NCBI RefSeq assembly: GCF_001586785.1
Contig: NZ_LUFH02000065.1
Span: 1-35,070 of the forward strand
Reading direction: 5' to 3'
DNA: 35,070 nucleotides
Source: Sphaerospermopsis aphanizomenoides BCCUSP55
GTDB lineage: Bacteria; Cyanobacteriota; Cyanobacteriia; Cyanobacteriales; Nostocaceae
Below, one piece after another: positions 17,386 through 27,655 of the stretch. Position 1 is the first letter of the stretch, and each line of letters starts with the position of its first letter. Under the pieces are notes generated by a model. That model saw only the letters and a list, made by a program, of their open reading frames with translations, was not told the origin of the DNA and ran no database searches. The position numbers and the translations under genes are program-made.

Positions 17386-19329
17386 CTAACTAGCAATAGA
17401 CCAAGAACGAACCTGACCAATGGTGACAGGAATCACTTCACTAACATCAACGGTAAATCTGTAGACCTTTCCAGCCCTGCGGCTATCCTCAAGGTTAAAA
17501 AACTGTAGCGTCACATCATAGCAATCTGAGTCAGGCCGACAGATTGGACTCTTTGTTACTCCAATGCTTTGAAGTCCTAGTTGAGCATCTACAGCACTAG
17601 CCAAAACCTCTGTCACCTGAAAAGCGTTTGTAGCTGAGAAGTTAAGCGCCCGTTCCTGTGGTGTAACACCCAAGTTGCGGTATTCATAATAAATCCGCTC
17701 TAAATACTCTCGAATTTTTGCAGTCAAATTCTCCCGTGTTTGTGCTGGGTAGGCTGGTACTAATGAATCAATGACAGCTGGAATTGTCCAACTATATATA
17801 CCCCGCAATTCTGGAACAATCACAGGAACAGTTTGACCTGACATTAGTTTGATGCTGCTTGCAATACGCCCAGGGATTGAAACTCGCTCGACACTATCAC
17901 CCTCTGCCAATATTTCCCGCAACCTGTTGTAACCAAAAGCTGCATAAGCACCTACAGGTACGATCGCATAAATTGGTGTAGCATCCAAGCTCAGAGTCCA
18001 AATCAATGATTGTGCTTCGTAAGGATTTTGGCTGAGATAGTCCACCAGACTTACACCAGGAGGTATCATTTGGCTAAAAGAATCTCGACGAGCTTCAGTG
18101 CCGAAATCTGTCCCTAGTGTTCCTAGTGCATATACTATTGGTGGTGCAGTCTTTTGTCCTGCACAGGTGGCACACTCAGAAGGTTCGATAGATGAAGGAA
18201 CTACATTAGCTGAGGTAGGCTGTAGGTTCATCATTGGTATAGAGTGGTTAGACTCTTGCAAGTTAGATACTTGCATTTCTGTTACTTGGTTAATTACTTC
18301 TTGCTCAATGTTGTTAACTTCACTTGGTTGAATCATTACTTCTTCTTGATTAGACATTTTTTGTATTCCTTCTTTTGTAATTAGGGCTTGTACGCCAGGG
18401 ATATTCAGACTTCCGACTAAACAACGTCGGCTATCTAAATTTTTTTGTAGATTGCAAGGCAAAGCAGTCTTGAGAATGGCATCACGAATAGCGTGGGGGT
18501 CAGGCTTCTCACCTCGTTGCAGTTGAATACTCAGCAATAAGGCAACAAGTCCTGATACAATAGGAGTTGCAAAACTTGTACCGCTTCTATTAGCAGTTCC
18601 ACCACCTGGGATAGCACCTAAAATGTTTTCCCCAGGAGCAAGGATACCTTGTGTTCTGTAAACCTCACCCCAGTTGCTAAAGCCGATGGGATTTCCAGAA
18701 GAATCCATTGCACCTACTGCCAATACTGACTCCAGAGCAGCAGGAACATGGAGACAATCACAGCCATCATTGCCCGCAGCCGCTACAATCAGAACATTGT
18801 TTTCGGCACAAAGGCGGACTGCATTAGCCAGTAACTTATCAGATTCAGCCGATGCTGCTAATTGACCACCGCTAATGTTAATTACATTGGCTCCCCGCTC
18901 AACCGCTTGGGTAATGGCTCGTGCCAAGTCAATCTGGGAACAGGGGGAAATGCCACCTTTACTGCCATTTGTAAACACTGGTACAATCAGCCCACGACAG
19001 CCAGGGGCAATGCCACGTATAGGGCTGCCATGTTGACCAAATATGACGCTGGTAACGTGAGTTCCATGCTGAGATGCCGTTCCTTGGTCTGCGACACCAG
19101 AAACTAGGGTCGGTAGCCGAGTAAACTGGGAACCATCAAAGCAGGGGTGAGACTGATCAACTAGTCCGTCAAGAACTGCAATGCAGATGCGAGGGTCGCC
19201 GAGAGATTCAGCCCAGAGGGATTGGAGTCCGTCCAATGCTGTAATGTCACTGAAACCAGCTGTTTTCGCTGTTATCTGTGAGACATTAGAACCCATTGAT
19301 TTGTTGTTGGTTTTTGTGTTGTTCGTCAC
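17386..19329 (-). CDS. PatA/PatG-family cyanobactin maturation protease (S8)
   Basis: A 647-residue subtilisin-family protease. The catalytic set is complete: D54 (IAVLDGLVD), H88 (QHGTHVTS), oxyanion N187 (AAAGNDG) and S252 (SGTSFATP). After a Gln/Asn/Glu-rich linker (about 335-385) comes the C-terminal domain typical of PatA/PatG proteases, with YALGTLGTDFGTEARRDSF, LIWTLSLDATPIYAI and VERVSIPGRIASS. No signal peptide is seen, so it should act in the cytoplasm and cut leaders from modified precursors. The short length and lack of an extra oxidase domain fit PatA better than the macrocyclase PatG. First gene of the peptide operon; the start is GTG at 19329, with an ATG at 19296 as the alternative, and neither has a clear ribosome site. 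The promoter region carries the 10-bp iterons. Confidence 0.93.
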   Translation of the reverse strand: MTNNTKTNNKSMGSNVSQITAKTAGFSDITALDGLQSLWAESLGDPRICIAVLDGLVDQSHPCFDGSQFTRLPTLVSGVADQGTASQHGTHVTSVIFGQHGSPIRGIAPGCRGLIVPVFTNGSKGGISPCSQIDLARAITQAVERGANVINISGGQLAASAESDKLLANAVRLCAENNVLIVAAAGNDGCDCLHVPAALESVLAVGAMDSSGNPIGFSNWGEVYRTQGILAPGENILGAIPGGGTANRSGTSFATPIVSGLVALLLSIQLQRGEKPDPHAIRDAILKTALPCNLQKNLDSRRCLVGSLNIPGVQALITKEGIQKMSNQEEVMIQPSEVNNIEQEVINQVTEMQVSNLQESNHSIPMMNLQPTSANVVPSSIEPSECATCAGQKTAPPIVYALGTLGTDFGTEARRDSFSQMIPPGVSLVDYLSQNPYEAQSLIWTLSLDATPIYAIVPVGAYAAFGYNRLREILAEGDSVERVSIPGRIASSIKLMSGQTVPVIVPELRGIYSWTIPAVIDSLVPAYPAQTRENLTAKIREYLERIYYEYRNLGVTPQERALNFSATNAFQVTEVLASAVDAQLGLQSIGVTKSPICRPDSDCYDVTLQFFNLEDSRRAGKVYRFTVDVSEVIPVTIGQVRSWSIAS

Positions 19330-19362
19330 AATTTAAATTATCTTTGACTTCGCAATTCAATA

Positions 19363-19425
19363 ATTCAGTTAAATTTAGGACTTTAAAAATCAGCCTATTC
19401 AGTTAAATTCAGTTAAATTCAGTCA
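19363..19425 (-). promoter_or_regulatory. Inverted copies of the 10-bp iteron in the divergent promoter region
   Basis: ATTCAGTTAAATTT at 19363-19376, and tandem AGTTAAATTC AGTTAAATTC followed by AGTCACTC from 19401. AGTTAAATTC is the exact reverse complement of GAATTTAACT, the unit at 4691-4787. The sites lie in the 115-bp gap between the protease gene (-) and the tandem ATPase gene (+), where both promoters must be. Best read as operator sites of a shared regulator. Confidence 0.6.
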
Positions 19426-19444
19426 CTCAAAACCCTAAAACCAT

Positions 19445-21748
19445 GTGACAATTAACACTGAACCAGGTTTTAAGCCTCTAAAAATACCAATGTTTGCCAA
19501 ACTCAACGCCACCTATCAACCAGGTGGTAGTCTCCCGCCTGATGCCCCTACCTATGTAGTGCGACAGGCTGATACTGAACTTTATGAAGGGTTATTAGCA
19601 CTTGAGTATTGCTATGTTCTCAACGCTAGACAGATGGGGAAATCTAGCTTACGAGTACGGACAATGGATAAATTGCGAACTCAAGGATTTATTTGTGCAG
19701 AAATTGAATTAAGCGGCATTGGTAGCCAACAAATTACGGCTCCCCAATGGTATGGGGGAATTATTCAAGAATTAGTCAGCGGTTTTAAGTTACAAATAAA
19801 TCGGCGTAGTTGGTTAAAAGAACGGGATGATCTTTCTCCTATTCAGTGCTTAAATCAATTTATTGAAACTGTATTATTGACGCAGATTCAGGAAAAAATA
19901 GTTATTTTTATTGATGAAATTGATAACGTACTGGGGTTGAAATTTTCTACCGACGAATTTTTTGCTTTGATTCGTCACTGCTACGAAAATCGAGCGCACA
20001 AGCCAGACTACAGGCGATTATCTTTTGCTTTGTTGGGGGTAGCTACGCCTTCAGAGTTGATTCAAGATAAACACTATTCCACTCCTTTTAACATCGGTCG
20101 AGCTATTGAATTGCAAGGATTTAAAATTAAAGATAGCGAACCTTTAGCAAAGGGATTAATCGGGAAAGTCATTAATCCAGAAGCAGTCTTAAAAGAAGTT
20201 TTATATTGGACTAATGGACAACCTTTCTTAACTCAAAAACTTTGTTGGTTAATTGTCAATTGCTGCAATAACAACACAGAATTTTATCCTCTACAAGAGG
20301 GTGAAGAATCGCAGTGGGTAGAGCAAATTGTCCAGAACCAAATTATCCAAAATTGGGAAAGTCAGGACGAACCAGAGCATTTAAGAACTATCCGCGATCG
20401 CTTACTTCGCAATACTCCCAAAAGCACACAATTATTGCAGCTATATCAGCAAATTATCCAACAGGGAAAAATCCCTGATCACAACTCCCCTGAGTATCTA
20501 GAATTAAGATTATCGGGACTTGTCGCCCAACACCAAGGAAGTTTAGAAGTTAAGAACCCAATCTATGCAAAAGTCTTTAATTTGGATTGGGTAAATCAAA
20601 AGCTGACAATACAAACCTCTAATTCAGAGTTTAACTGGCACAAAGATACAGCAGAAAGTGTCATTGTATCCATTAACCCTTCTCGTCCTATTTACATAGC
20701 AGAAAATATGGACAATTCCCACTATTCTCCCTGTTATCCAAGTGGTGCTGTTCCCCTCAATTCTCCTTTTTACATAGAACGAACTGCGATAGAAACCCAA
20801 GTTTATGAAGAAATTAGAAAATCTGGGGCTTTAGTAAGAATTAAAGCACCTAGAGAGATGGGTAAAACTTCTTTGCTACTCAGGACTTTGGATTATGCCA
20901 CCCACCAAGACTACCACACTGTCAGCTTAAATCTAGAGCAAATTGACGATGTAATTTTGAATGATTTGAATCGCTTTTTGCGGTGGCTATGTGCCAATGT
21001 TACTCGTCAACTTCAGTTAGAACCAAAGTTAGAAGATTATTGGGATGAAGATATTGGTAGCAAAATTAGTTGTTCTCTTTATTTTCGCAATCATATCTTA
21101 AAGCAAATTGATGCTCCTTTAGTTTTAGCCTTGGATGAAGTCAACTATATTTTTGAACATCCTCTGACAGCCAAAGATGTTTTACCTCTGTTTCGTTCCT
21201 GGTATGAAGAAGCGAAAAGAGAACCAATTTGGCAAAAGTTACGACTGATTATAGTTCACTCAACTGAAATTTATGTACCTCTCCAGTTAAAGCAATCTCC
21301 ATTTAATGTTGGATTGCCAATCGAGTTAAACAGTTTCAATTTAGAGCAGGTACAACAGTTAGCTAAATGCTATGGATTAGATTGGGAGGATGGCTTGGAA
21401 GCTACACAACTTATGACTTTAGTGGAAGGACATCCAGCCTTGGTACATCTGGCTATTTATCATCTCAGCCGGGGGGAAATGACCTTTGCTCAATTCTTGG
21501 ATACAGCAGCTACATCGAGTGGAATTTATGCTGCTCACTTGCAACGTCATCAAGCAACATTGCAAGAACAACCTGAATTAGCAAAAGCATTAGATACTGT
21601 CATAAGTGCTAAACAACCGATATCATTAGAGCCGTTCATGACGTATAAACTCAGCAGTATGGGGCTGATCAAACAGTTAAAAGATAAAGTAATACCAAGT
21701 TGTGAATTATATCGAAAATTATTTTATAGCAACAGCCAAGGTGGTTAG
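19445..21748 (+). CDS. Tandem AAA_35 ATPase protein
   Basis: A 767-residue cytoplasmic protein made of two AAA_35-type ATPase units. Unit 1 (about 20-400) has VGG-like entry [15 protein letters not shown], Walker [11 protein letters not shown], Walker [12 protein letters not shown] and the end motif [17 protein letters not shown]; it is closely similar to the C-terminal end of the 7742-13543 kinase. Unit 2 (about 430-765) has [22 protein letters not shown] and [14 protein letters not shown], closely similar to the 14311-15714 protein. It thus joins in one chain the two ATPase types found separately nearby. The start is GTG at 19445, with an ATG at 19493 as alternative. It diverges from the protease gene and shares its promoter region. 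A signalling or self-assembly role is likely; the exact function is unknown. Confidence 0.9.
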   Translation: MTINTEPGFKPLKIPMFAKLNATYQPGGSLPPDAPTYVVRQADTELYEGLLALEYCYVLNARQMGKSSLRVRTMDKLRTQGFICAEIELSGIGSQQITAPQWYGGIIQELVSGFKLQINRRSWLKERDDLSPIQCLNQFIETVLLTQIQEKIVIFIDEIDNVLGLKFSTDEFFALIRHCYENRAHKPDYRRLSFALLGVATPSELIQDKHYSTPFNIGRAIELQGFKIKDSEPLAKGLIGKVINPEAVLKEVLYWTNGQPFLTQKLCWLIVNCCNNNTEFYPLQEGEESQWVEQIVQNQIIQNWESQDEPEHLRTIRDRLLRNTPKSTQLLQLYQQIIQQGKIPDHNSPEYLELRLSGLVAQHQGSLEVKNPIYAKVFNLDWVNQKLTIQTSNSEFNWHKDTAESVIVSINPSRPIYIAENMDNSHYSPCYPSGAVPLNSPFYIERTAIETQVYEEIRKSGALVRIKAPREMGKTSLLLRTLDYATHQDYHTVSLNLEQIDDVILNDLNRFLRWLCANVTRQLQLEPKLEDYWDEDIGSKISCSLYFRNHILKQIDAPLVLALDEVNYIFEHPLTAKDVLPLFRSWYEEAKREPIWQKLRLIIVHSTEIYVPLQLKQSPFNVGLPIELNSFNLEQVQQLAKCYGLDWEDGLEATQLMTLVEGHPALVHLAIYHLSRGEMTFAQFLDTAATSSGIYAAHLQRHQATLQEQPELAKALDTVISAKQPISLEPFMTYKLSSMGLIKQLKDKVIPSCELYRKLFYSNSQGG

Positions 21749-21893
21749 AAAATTAACAGATGATAAAATCTAGACTGTAAAAGCCTTTTAACTTTGTCAT
21801 CTATCACCTGCTATACATCCAGAAATAGCAAACGGTAGCAGCCCATTTACTAATTCACCACAACCTGATATTTTCATTGGTGACAAATTGTAA

Positions 21894-23015
21894 TCACGTT
21901 ATACAAGCTTGTTTTTTAGCACGTTTTTGTTGGTACATTAGTTCATCAGCTAAAGTAATTAAATGATCTAAAGAAACGGGTTGATTATGATCATAATTCA
22001 CCACTCCAATACTCATAGAAACCTGAAATGGCTGCTTACTACACCGATTAAATTTATCAATTGCAGATTGTAATCGCCCTATCATTACTTCTAAACTAGG
22101 GTCATTACCTTGTAGTAATACTACAAATTCATCACCCCCCAATCTCCCCAAAGTATCAGATTGACGAAAAGTTTTTGTAATTAAATTCGCCGCTGCCACT
22201 ATAGCTGCATCACCTATTTCATGACCTAATTTATCATTGATTTGTTTGAGTCCATCTAAATCAATAAACATTAAAAAAGTAGGAATTTGAGTTCTTTTAC
22301 CTGTTTTTAATTGTTGTTCCGCGACTACAAAAAAACCTCGTCGATTGTATAAACCTGTCAACTCGTCAGTTAGAGAAAGACGACGCACTTCAGCTTCAGC
22401 TGCTTTTCGTTCTTCAATTTCTTGTTCTAAAGCAATAGTCCGGTCTTTGACTCGCTGTTCTAACTCAGCATAAACTTCTACATTTTCCATTGCTACAGAT
22501 GTAACATCTGCCAATGCTTGCAACACTTTTACTTCTTCTAGTGTAGGTTGATGGTGAGTTGCCCAATAAGTGCCAATAGCTCCTATGGGTTTTTGTGTGC
22601 GGATAGGAACCATAACCATACTTTTAATAAATGTAGGTTTATAAGCAACATGGGGAACACGCTCATCAATACTTACATCATCAATGATTGCAGGTTGATG
22701 ATTAAACATTGCCCAACCACCAATACAAATATTCATAGGAAATCGCTGACCTTTCCACAGCGGTGCGATCGCATCCTCATCAGCATAGTAACAGAAGCCA
22801 TTGTCTCGTAGTACAAAACTAGCTCCATCTGAAGCAGTTAACTCCCGTGCAGCTACCCGCACTATTTCCATAATTCTGTCTAAACTACGAGCAAGGGAAA
22901 GGTCTTGAACTACTACTAATAAACGTTCCATTGCCTGTAAGTATTGCATAGTCCCATGATTTTCTGTCTCCAACCATGTTTGACAACACAATGGTATTGA
23001 AAGATTATTTACCAT
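21894..23015 (-). CDS. GAF-GGDEF diguanylate cyclase
   Basis: A 373-residue protein predicted to make cyclic di-GMP. A GAF sensor occupies about 35-185, followed by a short coiled coil (VEVYAELEQRVKDRT and onward) and a GGDEF domain (about 210-370). The active-site motif is intact (RLGGDEFVV) and an RxxD product-inhibition site (RQSD) stands five residues before it. No membrane segment or EAL domain is present. The GAF ligand cannot be told. The ATG at 23015 is the first good start. Single gene between the tandem ATPase gene and polA; no sign of a link to the peptide cassette. Confidence 0.92.
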   Translation of the reverse strand: MVNNLSIPLCCQTWLETENHGTMQYLQAMERLLVVVQDLSLARSLDRIMEIVRVAARELTASDGASFVLRDNGFCYYADEDAIAPLWKGQRFPMNICIGGWAMFNHQPAIIDDVSIDERVPHVAYKPTFIKSMVMVPIRTQKPIGAIGTYWATHHQPTLEEVKVLQALADVTSVAMENVEVYAELEQRVKDRTIALEQEIEERKAAEAEVRRLSLTDELTGLYNRRGFFVVAEQQLKTGKRTQIPTFLMFIDLDGLKQINDKLGHEIGDAAIVAAANLITKTFRQSDTLGRLGGDEFVVLLQGNDPSLEVMIGRLQSAIDKFNRCSKQPFQVSMSIGVVNYDHNQPVSLDHLITLADELMYQQKRAKKQACIT

Positions 23016-23336
23016 CCTACACCCCAGTGATTTTTAAACAAAAAGGCTAGGGGTGATGTAGTAGCCAAATTGTGTTACATCAACTGTGTTTGTGGGAATC
23101 TTGAAAAGAAATATTCAAAAATGACACCAAACAGCTTTTTTGATTGCTACTTGCACACCTACACCAATCATGCCAGTTGCTGGTAAATTCTTAAAGGTTT
23201 ATTAAGAAAATGTAATTTTTTGTATTTATCAATGTTGTTTGTAAGCTGTTGCATTTTAAATTAGCACAATCTAAATCGCCAAAAGCTTTAAAAAAGCTAC
23301 ATTTCTTCGGTTTTAATTTTTAATTTTTAATTTTTC
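23016..23336. other. Intergenic region between polA and the GGDEF gene
   Basis: A 321-bp gap. It holds AT-rich sequence and, at 23309-23336, three tandem copies of TTTTTAA at the polA 3' end. The promoter of the GGDEF gene should lie near 23020-23100. I see no RNA gene. Confidence 0.5.
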
Positions 23337-26285
23337 CTACTTCGTCTCCATCCAATTATCGCCCGCACGCACATCTACCACTAAAGGTACACTTAAACTC
23401 ACAGCATTTTCCATCACTGACTTAATTTGTGGTTGTAATTCTTCCCATTCTTGTGGAGGAACTTCAAATACTAATTCATCATGTACTTGTAACAATAACC
23501 GCGCTTGATAATTTTTCAATACTTCATGTAATTGCACCATTGCAATTTTAATAATATCCGCACTAGAACCTTGAATTGGTGCATTAGCTGCAGAACGCAG
23601 TAACCCTGCATCATAGGGACCTAAATTTTTTAATTTACTCAAATCAATATCTTCTAAATTGCTGCCTCTCAACTCTTTTAAGCTTTTACTTGTAAAATCA
23701 AAATAACGCCTTCTTCCACAAATAGTTTCTACATACCCTTGAGAGATAGCTTCTTTTTTCACTCTTTCTAAATATGCAAATACATCGGGATATCGTTCAT
23801 TGAACCGCTTAATAAACTCATTAGCAGCATTCTTATCTATCCCCGTTGAACGGGAGAATTTAAGCGAACCCATACCATAAATCACACCAAAATTAATTGT
23901 TTTCGCAAACCGTCTTTCTTCTGATGTCACCTCGTCTTTTTCAAAAACTAATTTAGCTGTTACAGTATGGATATCTTCATTTTGCTTATATGCTTGAATT
24001 AATACTGGTTCTTTACTCAAATGTGCCAAAATTCTTAACTCAATTTGTGAATAGTCAGCAGCTACCATTAACCAACCAGACTCAGGTAAAAACGCTTTTC
24101 TAATTTGTCTGCTAAAAGCTGTACGAATAGGAATATTTTGTAAATTAGGATTGGAAGAAGATAACCTGCCTGTGGAAGTTGCAGCTTGATTAAAATCTGT
24201 ATGTACCCGTTGACTTTTAGGATGTACTAACGCTGGTAAAGCATCTACATAAGTAGATTTTAATTTGGACAGAGTGCGATATTCAATAATTGCATCTACA
24301 AATCCCGTTGTATCAATTTCTTGAAGTTTTTCTAAGGTTGCTGCGTCTGTAGAATAACCAGTTTGAATTTTGCGGGAATATTTGGTACTTAAGCCAAGTT
24401 TTTCAAACAAAATATAACTCAATTGTTTGGGAGAACCTAAATTAAATTTTTCCCCAGCAATTTCAGTTGCTTTTGTTTCTAACTTTTCTAAATCTAATTC
24501 TAGCAACAGCGACAATTCTTTCAGATATTGAGAATAAATTCTCACCCCTGTATATTCCATTTCCGCTAACACTGCTTCTAGCGGTTGTTCCACCTCGACT
24601 AATAATTTATATAAATCTGGTGCTTTTTCTAATTCTGCACGCAATTTATCAACTAATTGAAATGTGGCATAAACTTGAGTACCACAATAATTTGCTACTG
24701 TATTGATGCCAATGTTAGCAATAGTTAATTGTAATTCTTTTTTACTGGCTTTGGGAACAATCTCATTATATTCGGTTAGTTGTAAACCCAAATATCTTAA
24801 AGATAAATCACTTAAATTATGGGTATTAACTGGATTGAGGAAATAACTTGCTAACATCGGGTCTAATACCACACCATTTAAATTAATGCCTTGTAACCTA
24901 AAAACTAATCTATCAAACTTAGCATTCTGAAAAGTTTTTGTGTAGTTTGCACTTTCTAAAATTGGACGCAATGCTTCTAAAACTAAATCTAACTCTAAAT
25001 TTTTTCCTATTTTATGACCAGCAGGAATATAAGCAACTTGATCAGGATCTGTTCCCCAACAACAACCAACACCGACTAAAGCTGCATCTCTTAGTTCTAA
25101 ATCAGTAGTTTCTGTATCCCAAGCAACGGGTGTTTCTAGGTTGGTACATTTTTCTAGAATGCTAACTAATTCTTGTAATTTATCTGTTGTGTCAATAATA
25201 CGAATCTCAAGTAATGAATTAGATTGTTTTTCTGCATTAGCTGTATCTTCAGCACTAAAAAACCATAAATCATCATCTTCTGCTTGTGCAGGAATTTTTT
25301 CTATTTTTGTTTCTGGAACTTTCCCACCAAATTTCTGTTGTAGTTCGTTAATTTGTTCTAAAAATTTCTTAAATTCTAATTTTTCTAAAATAGGAATTAA
25401 ACTATGAGTATCAAAACCTGTTAATTGACAATCTTCTAAATTAACTTCTAGAGGCACATCAACAACTATCTTTGCTAAATATTGAGAATGCAGCGCATCT
25501 TCTTTACCTGCAACCAATTTATCCTGATTTGCACCTGTAATTTCATCTAATTTTGCATAAATTTCATCTAGAGAATTATAAGTATTGAGCAGTTTTACTG
25601 CTGTTTTCTCGCCAATTCCTTTAACTCCAGGAATATTATCTGATTTATAACCACAAAGGGCTTTAAAATCAACGATTTGTGTAGGTAATACACCTAATTT
25701 TTCTTTAACTTGTTCTGCTTGAAATTCAGTAATACTATTTGCAGAACGTTTCAAAGCTTCAGGACTGAAATTTAAAACCGAAATTTCTTTTTCAGCATCA
25801 ATTAGTTGAAATAAATCTCTATCACCTGATAAAATCTTGACTCGATAACCAGCCGCAGATGCTTTTTGCGCCAAAGTTCCTAAAACATCATCTGCTTCAT
25901 AACCTGGTGCTGTAAAAATTGGTAAATTTAAACCTCTTAATAACTCATGTAAGTTTTCTAAATCGGGAATAAAATCTTCTGGTGTTTCTAAACGATCCGC
26001 TTTATAAGTATCATCTGCTTCATGACGGAAAGTAGGCAACCCCAAATCAAAAGCTATAGCCATTGCTTGCGGCTGTTGTGTAGTCATTACTTCCAGTAGA
26101 CACTTAAGAAAGCCAAAACAAACACTAGTAGGAATACCTGCTTTTGTCCTTAGTCCTCCGTTTTTACCTTTAGCAAAGGCAAAATAAGAACGAAAAGCTA
26201 GGGAATGTCCATCTACGAGAATAAACGTAGGATTATTTGTGATTGTAGAGTGATAAGTCAATTTACTAACAAAATTTTGAGACAT
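23337..26285 (-). CDS. polA: DNA polymerase I
   Basis: A 982-residue three-domain polymerase that fills gaps and removes RNA primers. The 5'-3' exonuclease domain (about 15-320) starts with FILVDGHSLAFRSYFAF. The 3'-5' exonuclease (about 380-570) keeps the DxE metal site (AWDTETTDL, near 390), so proofreading should work. The polymerase domain (about 600-980) shows motif A VAADYSQIELRILAHLS, motif B RRFAKTINFGVIYG and motif C LQVHDELVFEV (near 935). The length is normal for cyanobacteria. The ATG at 26285 matches the family start. Single gene. Confidence 0.97.
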   Translation of the reverse strand: MSQNFVSKLTYHSTITNNPTFILVDGHSLAFRSYFAFAKGKNGGLRTKAGIPTSVCFGFLKCLLEVMTTQQPQAMAIAFDLGLPTFRHEADDTYKADRLETPEDFIPDLENLHELLRGLNLPIFTAPGYEADDVLGTLAQKASAAGYRVKILSGDRDLFQLIDAEKEISVLNFSPEALKRSANSITEFQAEQVKEKLGVLPTQIVDFKALCGYKSDNIPGVKGIGEKTAVKLLNTYNSLDEIYAKLDEITGANQDKLVAGKEDALHSQYLAKIVVDVPLEVNLEDCQLTGFDTHSLIPILEKLEFKKFLEQINELQQKFGGKVPETKIEKIPAQAEDDDLWFFSAEDTANAEKQSNSLLEIRIIDTTDKLQELVSILEKCTNLETPVAWDTETTDLELRDAALVGVGCCWGTDPDQVAYIPAGHKIGKNLELDLVLEALRPILESANYTKTFQNAKFDRLVFRLQGINLNGVVLDPMLASYFLNPVNTHNLSDLSLRYLGLQLTEYNEIVPKASKKELQLTIANIGINTVANYCGTQVYATFQLVDKLRAELEKAPDLYKLLVEVEQPLEAVLAEMEYTGVRIYSQYLKELSLLLELDLEKLETKATEIAGEKFNLGSPKQLSYILFEKLGLSTKYSRKIQTGYSTDAATLEKLQEIDTTGFVDAIIEYRTLSKLKSTYVDALPALVHPKSQRVHTDFNQAATSTGRLSSSNPNLQNIPIRTAFSRQIRKAFLPESGWLMVAADYSQIELRILAHLSKEPVLIQAYKQNEDIHTVTAKLVFEKDEVTSEERRFAKTINFGVIYGMGSLKFSRSTGIDKNAANEFIKRFNERYPDVFAYLERVKKEAISQGYVETICGRRRYFDFTSKSLKELRGSNLEDIDLSKLKNLGPYDAGLLRSAANAPIQGSSADIIKIAMVQLHEVLKNYQARLLLQVHDELVFEVPPQEWEELQPQIKSVMENAVSLSVPLVVDVRAGDNWMETK

Positions 26286-26739
26286 AAGTATATTATAGCT
26301 AGTATTTTTCCTAGAATAGAGATTACGTAAGTAAAACCTGGTTTTATTCCACTTAAGTGTTCGTTAAATATCTAACAACAATAAAAAATATCAGATTATT
26401 TGTAATTGTAGAATTGGAAATTAAATTATTAGGGTAATTTTTGGGCATAAAATGATGATATCAGGAGTCTTGAAAGTTGATAAATATCAAATTTTAAAAG
26501 GCTGTAGTTCTTGCGCTGCATAGTTGGTGGTTATTTGTTTATCTCATATATAGGCAATAATCTATCAAACTAGTATTTTCCCTAGTGTAGATAATACCCA
26601 AATGAAATATTTATATTTTGCCAAGAGAATCATCATCAAAAATTTAAATCAAATTGGGTATATTTACGAAAGCGGCAAACAAAATTTTAGGGTTAGATAA
26701 TACTTATAACTGCAATTTTTTTTACACGGCAATCTACCA
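26286..26739. other. Divergent intergenic region, polA and PEP-CTERM gene
   Basis: A 454-bp AT-rich gap that must hold the promoters of both divergent genes. The word CTAGTATTTTCCCTAG-like occurs twice (about 26300-26314 and 26571-26587). No RNA gene or small ORF with a ribosome site is evident. Confidence 0.45.
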
Positions 26740-27444
26740 ATGAAATCTAACCTTTTTAACACTTTCGCTGCCGCAAGTACATTAGCAGGAATTGTTGCCA
26801 CTGCTGGAGCCGCTAACGCAGCTTCTATTAGCTACACAGCTTCTTCTGGAGATTTTACTGCCACAAATTTCACTCAAACACTGAGCTTGCAACAGTTTGA
26901 TTCTTCTCTCGGTACACTTAACAGTGTCACCTTAGATATTGTTGGCTATATTAACGGAAATGCCAAATTTGAAAGCTTGGATAAATCTGCATCTTTAATC
27001 ACAGCCAACATTAGCGCAACACTTAACTTAACTCAAGGTGGTACAACTTTATTTTCACTCAATCCCAACAATTCTCAATCCTATTCAGCTACTGCCTTTG
27101 ATGGCAACATTGATTTTGCTGGTACTTCTGGAAGCCAACTCAATAACATTATAGATGAAGAGGTAGCGACTCAGACTTTAACCAACGACCTAACTGCATT
27201 TATTGGTTCTGGCAATGTAGACTTTTTGCTTTCAGCTATAGCTGATTCAAAAGTTACAGGATCGGGTAACATTATTTCTCAAATTGGTACACTTGCTAAA
27301 GGACAGCTGAAAGTTACATACAACTACACTTCTGCCAATTCAGCGAAAGTGCCTGAACCCTCTGCTTTACTGGGATTTGGTTTAATTGCGAGTTTCGGTT
27401 TTTTGTCACAAAGCAAAAAAAGACTATTTCAAATCTCAAAGTAA
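26740..27444 (+). CDS. PEP-CTERM sorted exported protein
   Basis: A 234-residue secreted protein. An N-terminal signal peptide (MKSNLFNTFAAASTLAGIVA and onward, cleavage after ANA near residue 27) leads to a beta-rich, Ser/Thr/Asn-rich body. The C-terminus is a PEP-CTERM sorting signal: VPEPSALLGFGLIASFGFL followed by a basic tail (SKKR). In this system an exosortase is expected to cleave and hand over the protein, often to the exopolysaccharide layer. The body has no enzyme motif I know. No exosortase gene is in the window. A weak hairpin follows the gene. Confidence 0.9.
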   Translation: MKSNLFNTFAAASTLAGIVATAGAANAASISYTASSGDFTATNFTQTLSLQQFDSSLGTLNSVTLDIVGYINGNAKFESLDKSASLITANISATLNLTQGGTTLFSLNPNNSQSYSATAFDGNIDFAGTSGSQLNNIIDEEVATQTLTNDLTAFIGSGNVDFLLSAIADSKVTGSGNIISQIGTLAKGQLKVTYNYTSANSAKVPEPSALLGFGLIASFGFLSQSKKRLFQISK

Positions 27445-27456
27445 TAAATTTCTTCA

Positions 27457-27480
27457 CGGGCGGTTTTTCCACCCACTTTT
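27457..27480 (+). terminator. Weak hairpin with T-run after the PEP-CTERM gene
   Basis: GGGCGG-TTTTT-CCACCC, five pairs with one mismatch, followed by ACTTTTTC. Right place and direction for an intrinsic terminator of the preceding gene, but short. Confidence 0.45.
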
Positions 27481-27655
27481 TCAAGTTTAGGTTTTAATAG
27501 TCAATTTTGTAAATATATTTTTTGATTTTTCTTTATCGTATCTATCAAGATGCGATAAATTGCTGTTTGTGGATAAGCATTAATCATCCCAAATATTCCC
27601 CACTACGTGCCAGAGCTTGTTAATCTCTTACTAGTATTTCCACGCTGGGGAATTT

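Noticed and set aside
23337-26285. Phage or plasmid type of DNA polymerase
   Set aside because: The full three-domain layout and normal length are those of the chromosomal polA.
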